Assembly (NCBI RefSeq): GCF_001619985.1
Contig: NW_017264201.1
Coordinates: forward strand, 620,001-684,000
Reading direction: 5' to 3'
DNA: 64,000 nucleotides
DNA from: Xylona heveae TC161
Taxonomy: Eukaryota > Ascomycota > Xylonomycetes > Xylonales > Xylonaceae
Made by a program: the position numbers and the translations under genes. Below, piece by piece: positions 36,030 through 47,187 of this stretch (within the stretch, counting starts at the first letter, position 1; every line of letters starts with the position of its first letter). Under the pieces are notes generated by a model. The model made no database searches. It saw nothing but the letters and a program-made list of their open reading frames with translations, and was not told where the DNA came from.

Positions 36030-38634
36030 ATGCGCTTCGGGACGACTCTCCGCGACTCGATCTACCCACCTTGGGAATCGCAGTACATTGATTATAAAAA
36101 GCTCAAAAACATCTTGCGCGAGGATCGCCAGGGGAAAGCCTCTCGAGCGGATCAGGACGATGAAGTCGACGAGTGGACAGAGCAGGACGAGGGAACCTTT
36201 GTGGAGGAGCTTATCAACGTCCAGCTCGAAAAGGTCAATGCATTCCAAAATCAGACCTTTGAGCAGCTTCGTGAGCGGGCTGCCAAATGCGAGACGAGGC
36301 TCGAAGCTCTCCTGAGCAAGGGCAAAGAGAATGGAGAGCCCAATCCGAGCGATGATAAAGTTGACATGTCGGACAACTCCAAGCAGGAAACACTTCGCGA
36401 GATCATGGAGGAGCTTGACAACATTGCCAAAGAGATAAATGAGCTTGAAAAATACAGTCGAATCAATTTCACGGGCTTCTTGAAAGCTGCTAAAAAGCAT
36501 GACCGGAAACGAGGACAGCGATACCGAGTGAAGCCGCTTCTGCAGGTGCGGCTGAGTGCTCTTCCTTTCAACTCGGAGAATTACTCTCCGCTTCTCTACA
36601 GGTAATTCAACTACAACTTTCCTTTAGGGTGTATTCTGGACGAGATTGCTAACTAGAAGGCAAGACTGTCTGCCATGTATTCCTTCGTCCGCCAACATCT
36701 TGAAGGAGAAGTGCCCAAGGAGAGAACTATGTCCGTGGCCGAAATTGATCCCACCAGCTCACGTTACAGCTCTTACAAGTGTAAGTTACTCATTGGTAAA
36801 AAGCAAATATGCCTCAAACTTATAACTGACGGGCGTAGTTTGGGTGCACCCCGACAATCTTCTGGAAGTGAAAACCTACATTCTTCGTCGTCTCCCTGTT
36901 CTGGTCTATAACCCGCAGACATCAAAGGTCGCTGACGGCGCTCGCACCGATCCGACCATCACATCTCTTTACTTCGACAACTCCAAATTTTCCCTCTACA
37001 CGCAAAAAGTCGACCGTGCTCCGGACTCGTCGTCTTTGCGCCTACGATGGTTTGGCCAGCTCGCCGAACAGCCTGAAATCATGTTTGAGAAGAAGATCGC
37101 CAAGGAAGGCGACGAGAGTGAAGAAGTCAGATTTCCCATCAAGGAAAAATATATTCAGTCATTCATCAAGGGTGATTACAAGATGGAGAAGTCGGTTCGG
37201 AAACTCCAAGATCGATCAGGACCAGACAGTAAGGAGATTCAAGCATTGGAGAAGAGTGTGGATGAGATCCAGAAAGCCATCAAGGAAAACAATTTGCAAC
37301 CCGTTTTGCGCGCCAATTACACTCGCACTGCCTTCCAGATCCCGGGAGACGACCGAGTGAGGATCTCGCTCGACACAGAGCTTGCCCTCATTCGAGAAGA
37401 CTCTTTTGATACTGATCGTCCGTGCAGAGATCCAGAGGACTGGCATCGCAGGGACATTGACGATGCTCAGATGGAGTTCCCCTATAACAACATCCGTAAG
37501 GGTGAAATTTCTAGATTCCCTTATGCTCTGTTGGACATCAAAGTCCGGGGAGGCCCGGCAAAGAAGACTCCTGAGTGGGTCTCGGATCTGATGTCTTCAC
37601 ACTTGGTCAAGGAGGCACCTCGATTCTCTAAATTCGTGCATGGTGTCGCACAATTGTTTGAGGACCAAGTCAACAGCTTCCCATTCTGGCTGGGCGAACT
37701 TGATACGGACATTCGAAAGGACCCGGCTCAGGCTTTTGAGCAAGAGCAGGAGAAGAAAGCCAAGCGTGCAGAAGACGAGATTGCTGTAGGGAGCTTCCTT
37801 GGCTCCAAGTCCAGCCCCTATTGGAAGCCAGTCGTTGGCTCGCCAGCCGACAGACATTTTGACCGGAAACGGAGCGAGAGAGACGAGTTGCTTAAACTTA
37901 CCGCGACTAGATCGAGATCTGTCCCAGGTGAAGTTGGTGAAGTTGGTGAGGAGCGCGATTCAGACGATGACGGAAAACAGGCGCCTGAGGCGGCTGCATC
38001 ACCCACCTCGCATGGTCTCGCTTCTCTTTTCCCGTCATTTTCTACATCAAAGTACGCGCGGGCGCGCAGAGGAGAGCGCGTTGAGCTTCCTCCAGGCGTG
38101 AGACACCCTGGCACATTCATCAAAGACTCGGGACCCGTCAAGGTGGAGGCCAAAGTCTGGCTTGCGAATCAGAGAACCTTCATCAAATGGCAGCATGTAT
38201 CTGTGCTGTTGGCATCACTTTCTCTGGGTCTGTATAATGCCGCAGGTGAATCGAACAATGTGGCCCGAATCCTCGCCATTGTCTACACTCTGATCGCAGT
38301 TTTTGCCGGCGTCTGGGGGTGGGCCATGTACATCTATCGCAGTCGTCTTATCCAGGAGAGGAGTGGCAAAGACTTTGACAACGTTGTCGGCCCCCTGATA
38401 ATTTGCGTGGGGCTTGCAATTGCACTCTGCCTCAACTTCGGATTCAAGGTACGTACACATATCAAAATGCCGTTACATCAAACATGGTTAGCTAATTCTA
38501 GTCAGTATCATGCTGTTATGGAAGCTCGCAATGCGCATGGAGCGAGAAACGAGACGGCTACTCTTGTAGCAGACATGTTGGCAAATGGCCATGGACTTGT
38601 CCAGCAGAGACCCGATGCCGGCACTTCTTACTAA
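36030..38634 (+). CDS. VTC3: Vacuolar transporter chaperone subunit, VTC2/VTC3 type
   Basis: Subunit of the vacuolar VTC complex that makes polyphosphate and moves it into the vacuole. Exons 36030-36601, 36665-36780, 36839-38448, 38506-38634; 808 aa. The SPX domain (1 to about 190) starts MRFGTTLRDSIYPPWESQYI, then DYKKLKNILRE; the YPPW-x-x-x-Y-I-x-Y form is that of Vtc2/Vtc3, not Vtc4. The triphosphate-tunnel-like domain (about 230-560) shows SLRLRWFGQL, EIMFEKKI and ALLDIKVRGG. The C-terminus is a DUF202-like domain with three membrane helices (VSVLLASLSLGLYNAAG; ILAIVYTLIAVFAGVWGWAM; VVGPLIICVGLAIALCLNFG). In yeast Vtc2/Vtc3 are regulatory and Vtc4 is the polymerase. VTC2 versus VTC3 cannot be told apart here. 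Confidence 0.9.
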
Positions 38635-39784
38635 GGTCCTTGAGACTCTCGAGGAATTATGGATGGCTTCCGGTAAGAGCTGCTGTCGAATTTATAGAGC
38701 GAAGACTGCAATTGCGAATTTATGGCTATATGTACGAATGTTTGTAGAGAAATACCTGAAAGTCATCCGCTCCTAGTGCTCTAGGGACGTAATATTGTAT
38801 ATACCCAACCAATCAAAGGGGGAAAATTCATAAAAAGAAAATAAAACTATGTTCTTATCGACTGCAATGCTTGCGCAGTCATCAAAGTCGGCGTTGATGC
38901 CCAGTGAAATATTACTTTCGTGATTTATGAATTTATCAGATTGCAAGATTCATGTGCTGGCCCCAATCAAGGTAGGTTTGCTGCGGGGTGACATCTAGTG
39001 GCATGCCATAGAACGAGCTACCTACAGAGTAGTGCTAAGAGCATGAGAGTGAGGCTGACAAAAGAGAGAATAAGGAACCCAGAGCCAGCTAAACAAACGA
39101 GCCTTATAACACTCCCGGCAAAGCTATCATAGTCGACAGGTTGTAATGAGAAGGATGGAACTCGCGACCCGCATCTACTTTGCTGCTGGCAGTCGTTATT
39201 AGTTTTTGAGATCACATTTTCAACTTCTTCAGATTTTAACTAATTCTTCATATACATGGCTGCTCTTGTGCGCTGGTGGCCAGCTAAATGGCTGATCGGC
39301 GTTCGAGTGTCAAGGGCGCCGACCGTTTATGTACGCGATCTGCCTGCAGAGCCACCGCCTTTTTCAACGTCTAGACTCCCCAATAAGAGAAGCCTCTATC
39401 GACGGTTGTATGTCGGAGCTGTGGAGTCACAGAGGCGTGGTGGGGCTACTCCAACAGCAGACGTCTTCCAACACTCAGAACATTTTTATCGGTGGAAGAA
39501 TCAACTTGCATGACCATGAACCTAGCCGCCCTGTGATCCTGTTAAGTGTCTCTATCTGTATCTCTTGACATTCCAGTATTGGCCTCAACCCACACTACGG
39601 GAACCAGCTTCCTCATGCGACCTTTCCCACAAATCAAGATTCACGGGATTGGGGTTTCGTGATCTCTTAATCCTTCTCCGCATCCAGCGCTCCCACTAGA
39701 GCCTCATTCGTCATTCACGTCTCCGCCGCCAGGTCAAAATCGTGGCATGATATTCAGGTCTTTCCCCACATTGCGTACCCAGTG
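38635..39784. other. Intergenic, 1.15 kb
   Basis: Between VTC and the unknown gene. An 85-codon frame at 39256-39513 has no recognisable feature and no supporting context, so I do not call it. The end of the block is the probable promoter of the next gene. Confidence 0.5.
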
Positions 39785-42282
39785 ATGAATGGCAGCATAA
39801 GCAGCGGCATGAAGTCTGACTTTTATGGCGATGATAACCATCATGCAGAAGTATACCCGACTCCGAAGGTACGGAGAAAAATTCAATATCAAGAAGGCAT
39901 GTGATTCTGACTTGGCAAATATGGGTTTAGAGCGGAAGCTTCAATCGAAAGCCGTCTCCAGTTCGAACCTCTCTATACGGGCGTAGACGATATCGCGACA
40001 GTACTGTTCCAGTAATTTCGGAATCACAATCGCACCGCGGCCACCCCCGAGATGGTAACGTTTCAGAGGATATTACCCTGACTCTGCCGACGTTACCACG
40101 AGTAAGAGAATGGCCGCCACAATGTTACACCCTTCATTCAGATCTCCAACCTGATGAAGCCGAGCAATATATCTGCCAAGGGGCCCCCGTCTTTACAGGC
40201 TACTGCGATGATGTTACCCATGCGGCGCCAGGAAACTTCCACTTTTATGCAGTCATAGACAACGACTCGACCAAGGGCTCGGACCGTGCCCGTTTTCAAT
40301 GCGAAGCGTTCCGTGACGTTTCACTCTCGCTTCCTACGGAGAAGAAACCTTGGCCATGGGAAGCTTTGGAGCAACCGAGTATGGCGTATTGTTTTGGTAA
40401 ATCGCCGGGAACGGTCACGCTCAATTACTGGGCAGCGGCCTCTGGAAACTTGAACGCAACGGTGGAGGTGAATTCAAAAATTAAACCGCGGAAAATTGGA
40501 CTACTCGCAACCTTGGACCGACTGCGTTATTTGGAGGGAGGCCTAGAAGAGAGCGTATGCGATCCATTCCCGACCCTGGAGAAAAGAAATGTCCATTCTA
40601 ATCACATAAACAGGAGTCGGAAGAGCTGTATCAAAGTCTATATGGCAACCTCCTGCATGATCCAGAAAAGCACACAGAGCCCCACTACGGAATGGAGAAG
40701 CAGATTGCGGACTTGATCACGGTTTTGAGCCGGTCAGACTGGATTGATTTTAGGCGGCCAGAAAACCAGATGGTGGCTAAATTTTTCACCAGTCGCGACC
40801 AGAACAGATATCATCAATTCTTTATCCAATTACTATTGGCGGTCGAACTCTACCTGCGCATACACTGCCCAGAACATTCAGACATTGCGAAACGCAAATT
40901 GCTGCCCCAGCTGCCTCCGAAGATCTCGTGGGATCTGGCACTCGCTCAGCGCTGGTTAGAGAATATGTCAATTGGAAAGCCGCAGACCAGTTCCAACGCA
41001 AGCGAGGTTTCATTCGAGCTCAAAAGCAAGAAGCGACAGGTTAAGACACTTCGAGAGTTTGCCTGGACACTAAAGTAAGGGAAAGCATTGGCCAGCATGT
41101 GAACAAAGAGCTTGTCTTATTAACTACCAAAACTCCAGATGGCCAAACATGAGCGAGGTGGAATATGCCCTGGGCAAAGGAGACCGTGAGGAGACGGCGG
41201 TCGAAGACCGGAGCGCCGATGCCATGTCTTGGTTTACTGGAGTCATTCTTCCTGGGAAAACGCTGCCTTGGCTTCTCATGAATTCGTTGATCGATTGTGA
41301 TCAAGACACAGGAGAGGCTCTCAAGTACCTAACATACATGCACCCAAATGCCGGATTTCAGTACCGGACAAACACCTACTGGTCGTGGGAGTGTGTTGTA
41401 GGTAAAGTCTTGGGCGCGGCCAGAGGGGTTAACCAAATCGCCGGTTGGATTGGGCCTTGCAATTATAGTCCAGACTTGAAGCGCATCGAAATTGCCTGCA
41501 TTCGTACGCGTCGGATCAAGCAGCGCCTTAGCCCTCAAGATGTCCGAAGCATGAGCAAACGCACTGATCCTCTTGGTCCAGCCGATGAAAGCTATCCGGT
41601 CAATGATTACGAGCTCGTGGCACCTGATACCGAAGATGTCACGGATGCGATTCGCATCGAAAAACTAAACTTCCGCGCCCGCAAGGGTCCGCAGAGCAGC
41701 AGCGGTAGCCCTCATGCCCCACTGACGTTTGATGCAGCCATCACCTTTGCCATGGAAGGGCGTTCGTTGCCCCTGCGTCTGCGGTACAATGTCGATTTCG
41801 TCTACGCGGCGCCATGTGTGGCTGGTCCGCATCCGCTCTTTTTCGATTTCGCCTACCGATTCTGCAAAGTGATTAATCTACACAATGTGCATCACTGGGG
41901 AAATACAGCTACAGCTACTCCCGTGACACCTTCAGGTTCCAGTCATAGTCGATCCTCCAGCGTGGCTGGACGTGGCAGTGGACCCGGTCGGAGCAACTCG
42001 CTCAGCGACAGTGAACGCGATCGAGAGAAAGCAGCATCCACGTACGTCCCGGACATTGAGATGGTTCTTGTCGTGGAAGCTTTTGGGGTCCCTGACAATG
42101 AAGTCTTTGCCCGAGCATGGTGCGCGCATTGGGGTCTCAGTGCCATCACGGCTGATCTTCGGAGAAGTTGCGCTGCATGCGCCATCCGCGAAGCTTATGC
42201 GGCTTGTGTGAGCGTCGTCATTTTGACCAATGGCGGACGCGATGTGGACGTGGAAAAGGTTGAACGACGGAGTTTTGCATAG
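39785..42282 (+). CDS. Unknown protein, 770 aa
   Basis: Four exons: 39785-39868, 39931-40554, 40614-41074, 41139-42282. All junctions have GT/AG signals and plausible branch sites, and the frame is open throughout, so the gene looks real and under selection. I do not recognise a domain. The N-terminal ~110 residues are polar and Arg/Ser-rich. A compact folded region follows (about 85-220, with QPDEAEQYICQGAPVFTGYC and NFHFYAVIDND), then a helical part (IADLITVLSRSDWIDFRRPE; FFIQLLLAVELYLRIHCPEH). The C-terminal half (from about 400) is mixed, with a Ser/Gly/Arg insert (about 660-690). The end is PDIEMVLVVEAFGVPDNEVF plus an Ala/Cys-rich helix. No signal peptide or clear membrane segment. Nuclear or cytosolic is a guess. 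Confidence 0.75.
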
Positions 42283-44226
42283 ATGAGTCTGACTGATTTT
42301 TTTTTCTCTTGTTTTATGATATCCAGCGGATTTGCGTCGCATTGTTTGTCCATTGCGTATGGAGGTATCTTCAGCTAGATGGGTTTTCAGATCAGAATTC
42401 ATGAGAGTGAGTCCAATCAATGGGTCTGGTCGTGATAGAAAGAGCCACTGGAGTTTCTGTGTATGGCACGTATCTCCAGCAAAGGGCAATTGCCCCCAAA
42501 GCTTGATACCAATAGGCGATAGATGAGAAATTTTCGTGCATCTGCCTTGTACCCTTCCCCATGATGGAGATGCGTCGTCAAGGAAGAGAAACATCCATGT
42601 CGACCATATAGTATTTCACGCGCTAAGGTTGCTTTGATATTCTCCGTCTACTAGTTATATTTACCACAGGCCCAATCATTTGAGAAAATAAGAGGAGACC
42701 CTACACGGGACCTCTTACGTACGTCTTCTTATCTACCGGGACATATCATAGAGACGTTATTCATCATAGAATATTATCATTTCCATTTCCCGGTATCACC
42801 GAATCATGAGGGAAGAGTGCGTCCCTTATTCTGGGCAGCGATCTACGGAATGCAGTTGTAGGCGATGCACTTCGTGGAGTAAGCCACCAACAGGCCCTAA
42901 CAAGGATCCCCGACTTGCACCGCAATCCCGCTAGACGAGTTATGGGAACACACCCAATCATGCGGCGACGGAGTTAAGCCCAGCGGTATGTATTTTATAG
43001 CTTGACGGGCCAGGGGTGCACAATCTCCTGCTAAGCAACTCCAACTACAACCGGTGTGTGTATTATATTGTCCAACTACCAAGTATATGAAGGGGAGTGG
43101 GGGCCAAAACAAGTTCAATCGGCGTCTCACACTTTTGGTAGCACACAGACTCCGCATCAGAAGGTTGATACACTATCCATTATCCCAGCAAGCCAAATCC
43201 GCTCCTAAGAATAATCCATATTCTCACCACACTTGCACCTCGAGCTTTGCAAGATGGCAACCACGGCCAGCATAGTTGAGGGGCAGTGCTGCGCAAATCG
43301 TTTGATGAATTGGATACTTTGAAGCTTATCGATCACGAAAGAGGAGTATTGTACTTTGAAACGCAAACTTATCACCTCCCCGCCCGACGTCGATCTTTAC
43401 GAGTTCAGGGCCCCTGCATGATTCCCCAACTGCAACTCGCATGGCGGTGGACTGTGCGATATGCGTCCAGGCCCTTATGATATTAACAGCATGACGGGAC
43501 CGCGATGCTTGGCGTAAGACCTAGCCAGCTAAATCCTCTGGAGGTCGAGACGCCACGGTCAAATCAATTAACGGTGCAGCAGCCATGCTTAGTGGGCAAT
43601 GGAAAACTGATGCTTTTTAGCAATGATTCTACCTACCTACTTGTGCAGCCCGTGCTTGACCGGTGCCGGTCATTTCTCTCTTTATCCTGAGTATCCTTTT
43701 CCTGCTCTTCGCTTTGCAACTCTCCCCCTTCTCTGTCCTTGCGATTTTTTTCGCCATGAATAGAGCACAGTCTGTCTAAGCTATAGATTGCGTCTTTTCG
43801 CTGGTTCAATATATCTTTTCAGATTCGTCTATGCTTGCTGCTCGATTTTCTTGACTGCGCCGCACGCAATTTCCGACGGACTACTTCTCTTGGCCCCCAA
43901 CACAAGACTTATTGTCGCCTCCCCGTTCTTGCAAGGTTTCCCTGAACCTGGTGATTTTCTGGAACTTTGGACCATTTATCACCAGGAATTCGGATCCGCC
44001 ATTGTTATTGTGAGGGGAGCGTGAACGCGCTGCCACTTTCCTCTTGTGTGCCACTGGTTCCATCTTCGCGCAAACCTGGTCTCAGCGCCCCGGGAAATTG
44101 TCACTCGACCAAGGAGCATCGGAATTTTGAGTCCTCAAAGTTTCAGGCGTACGAAATCGCGTGGACAAAGCAGAGAAGGTCAGGTCTAAGCAGAAGCCTG
44201 GATCACAAACTGCTGCATCCGCAAAT
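42283..44226. other. Intergenic, 1.9 kb
   Basis: No supported gene. Short frames (e.g. minus 42897-43157, plus 43286-43480) lack recognisable features. Pyrimidine-rich upstream of 44227 (about 43670-43890), consistent with a promoter/5' UTR for the membrane protein. Confidence 0.5.
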
Positions 44227-45336
44227 ATGGAACGACATACCGTACAGTCACACTCCGCGAACGGTTCGTCAGAGAGCCGGCCAGAGTCGCCAGCGGCCGA
44301 CGTGACAACGCCTCTAAACACTCCTCCGCCAGCGCAAAAGAATGACAATCAGGAATATCCGCAGGAGCAGCATTATCTCCAATCTTACCAGAACCATGAG
44401 CAGCCGGGTCTTATACCAGTCCCTCCTGGGACAACGATCTCGCCCGGCAAAGTCGACCATGGAATGCAAGCATATAACAACGAGCAAAAAGAGGTGCTTC
44501 TTGATCAACAAGGCTACGGCGCGGCACCACCGTATGCTGAGGACCCAAGCGGAAAACCCAAGATCCTGGGCATGCGCCGCAAGACCTTTTGGATTGTTTT
44601 TGGTATCGTGCTTGCAGTCATTGTTATTGGTGCAGCTGTAGGCGGCGGCGTCGGTGGCGGGTTAAGCGCGAAACATCATTCAGAGTCACCCAAATCGTCG
44701 GCATCTGCAGCCGCAGCGAAAGCCTCCGCTGCCGCCGCTACTTCTATCACCACCACCGCGAAGCTACCCGACCATACCATCACCGTTACCCAGATTGCTC
44801 CAGGGGCCAAAACGGTCTCAAAATCTACTTCTCCTACTGCCTCTGCGACTAAATCGACTTCGACGGCCTCGCAAATTCCGGACTCGGGCTGTCCAAAATC
44901 CAACGGTACCAGGACCATACCTATTGATCCATATACGAATAACAATGTGATGGTTGATAATACTGTGCAACGCTACGAGACCATTTGCGATACTGATTGG
45001 CCCTCTGGGCCTTCTTTTGGGAATCCCGGTGTCATGGATGTCTGGGTGGACAATCTTGTCACTGGGCAAGACCTGACCGATACCATGGCTAACTGCATGC
45101 TACTGTGTGCCTGGTACAATTCCAACTTCAACTCTACCAACAAGCAGTATGGCGATACGAAGCAAAAGCCCGACGGCACTGGCGGAGATATGGGATTCAT
45201 GCCTGGTGTGATCAATGCCTGTCGTGCCGTTGTGCTTGAGATCAGACCAGAGGGACGATGCTGGCTGAAGAATGCCACTGGAAATTCCACTCAGTACTCG
45301 ACATATGAAGTCGATGGAGCTGTGCTGGTAACGTGA
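44227..45336 (+). CDS. Single-pass membrane protein with Ser/Thr/Ala stalk
   Basis: Single exon, 369 aa. There is no signal peptide. The N-terminal ~115 residues are polar, Gln/Pro/Ser-rich and presumably cytoplasmic. One membrane helix follows (FWIVFGIVLAVIVIGAAVGG), flanked by RRK and continuing Gly-rich. Next is an Ala/Ser/Thr-rich low-complexity stalk, then a ~150-residue globular end with six to seven Cys and several N-x-S/T sites (NGTR, NSTN, NATGNSTQ), including ICDTDWPSGPSFGNPG and INACRAVVLEIRPEGRCWLK. This layout is common in Pezizomycotina surface proteins of unknown function (WSC-like topology, but no WSC domain seen). The start is the first ATG of the frame; upstream codons are open without an ATG. 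Confidence 0.8.
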   Translation: MERHTVQSHSANGSSESRPESPAADVTTPLNTPPPAQKNDNQEYPQEQHYLQSYQNHEQPGLIPVPPGTTISPGKVDHGMQAYNNEQKEVLLDQQGYGAAPPYAEDPSGKPKILGMRRKTFWIVFGIVLAVIVIGAAVGGGVGGGLSAKHHSESPKSSASAAAAKASAAAATSITTTAKLPDHTITVTQIAPGAKTVSKSTSPTASATKSTSTASQIPDSGCPKSNGTRTIPIDPYTNNNVMVDNTVQRYETICDTDWPSGPSFGNPGVMDVWVDNLVTGQDLTDTMANCMLLCAWYNSNFNSTNKQYGDTKQKPDGTGGDMGFMPGVINACRAVVLEIRPEGRCWLKNATGNSTQYSTYEVDGAVLVT

Positions 45337-46343
45337 TAATGGTGAGCAAAATGTCCCCTATGCCAATAGTTCGCGTCGTCAGTGATTTCCGGTGAACTAG
45401 TGAACTGAGACCCAGGTGGCTGACAGACTTTAGTGTTTAATACAAGGTTTCTACGACATGGAACAGCACGACATTTTTCTATTGCATAGTTGAACAAAAA
45501 CGATAGCATCAGTGTTCTTCTTTTCTGATTTGATTTCTAATTTTGCCTTTATCACTCACACTTTCTTCTATCATATATCTTTTTCCCTTTTGCATTTTGT
45601 CATATTGCATACGAGCATCTCAGCCTGGACCACGATGTACATGTACAAGCAACACACTTAGATACCCTTGTTTCCAAGCTTGTCAATCAGAGACTTATAA
45701 TTCAATTCAGTTGCACTGTTCTTTTTTGTGTGTGATTGTTTTGTTCTGATCTGCTGTGAAACTTTTCTTGAAGAGCAGGTCACAATATCATCAATTCACG
45801 TCTGTACAATTGCGGCTATATCGATGGAAACCAGACAGGATATCACATAAAGTTGAAGGGTTATCGAAATGCAACGAACCCGCCCAGGACCACACTTCGA
45901 TGGTACGAACACTTTTGAACAGATAACTCTATGGATTTGAGGCCGGACTTTCCGCCTGAAGTCCCTCGTTCTGGACCACCCAGCGTCCGGTTAACTTTTC
46001 CAACCGCAAATCTGACCTCCGTTGACAAATCAGGGCGGCAACCCCCATTTTCCAATACTAAGACTGGTTCAGTCCGCAACTGCTCATCCCATATCTCTTA
46101 CCATCGCTTGTCTTGCGTCCTCCGCCAGCTTTTTCGAAGAGCGCCAGGAGCTCTTAGTCTAGCAAGGCTGTTTACAATCGCCTCCCATCGCCCTCTCCGC
46201 GTTTCCTCATTCATCTGTAAGTCCAATTGACGCTCTCACTTCAGTCCTCTCTAATCCTGTCCTCCAAAGAATCTTGTGATACTAGACTCGCTCCTCCTAA
46301 AGTAAATCGTCATCATCATAATCATCGTCCTCGCCATCACACA
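45337..46343. other. Intergenic, 1 kb
   Basis: AT- and T-rich after the membrane-protein stop. The 5' side of the next gene includes a pyrimidine-rich leader and (CAT)-rich sequence near 46308-46340. No gene. Confidence 0.5.
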
Positions 46344-47187
46344 ATGGACCAATCGCAAGAGCAGCCTCGCTCGCCCGACTACTTTCAACAACAGTACAAG
46401 AGACACCTTACTCGGCTTGCAACTGAAATTCTCAGCCACGGGGGCCCACCATCTCCGGAAGATATCGATGAAACAGTCAAAGAACTAGACGGCATGCTGA
46501 AAGAGGATAGGAAACTCCTAAACCTCCAATTCAACGTCGCCAAGAAGTTTCTCATCGCCGGCCTTGCCATGAAACTAGAGGAGCTGATGGGTCAGGGTGA
46601 ACACTTGGCTGAACGCATCAACGAGTCGTCTGCAACTAGGATGCGCCGATCCGCGACTCCCGACCAAACCAAGGCTCGGCTTCTCAAGTTCATGGCCCGC
46701 TTGACCAAGGAAGACATCAAAGCATGTGGCTTGGACGTCGAGAACCATTGGCCTGTCGTTCAGAAATTTTCCAGAGTAAGTCACGATAGAGGCAGCCGTC
46801 CACTTTCTCCCTTTGAGTCATGTTTTTTTTTCCTCTGCTCTCATATATTATACCTCTTCTCATATACTTTGGATTATCCCGATATGTTAAGAAGCCTGAG
46901 ATCTCACGCTTCCAACCCGGCCCTGGTCCACTAGATTGGCTAACCCTTAATAGTACCGCATCTCCTCCATCTACTTTGACAAGACGTTCATGAAAACGAG
47001 CCCCAAGGTAGAATTCGCAAGGGTCCTCCACTCAATGCACGAGCAGCCGTTTCTCTGGGAAAAGGACTTTTCGAAGCTATATGCTCGCTGGAGCACCCTT
47101 TTTGCTTTTGTCTATGGGCAAAGCGTGCAGGCCGTCGACAGAGGACACCTCCGGAATATCTTTGCGTTCTTGAATTCTGAGTCCTGA
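46344..47187 (+). CDS. Unknown small helical protein, 221 aa
   Basis: Two exons, 46344-46775 and 46954-47187, with a GTAAGT donor, a GCTAAC branch site and a TAG acceptor. I do not recognise the family. It appears almost all alpha-helical: YKRHLTRLATEILS, DIDETVKELDGMLKEDRKLL, KARLLKFMARLTKEDIKACG. It has no signal peptide or membrane helix. The second exon has an aromatic-rich part (MHEQPFLWEKDFSKLYARWS). The intron is 178 nt, long for its neighbours. It is the last confident gene before the gene-poor block. Confidence 0.65.

Noticed and set aside
39256-39513. 85-codon plus-strand frame upstream of the unknown gene
   Set aside because: No conserved feature. It could be an upstream frame in a leader, but nothing supports translation.
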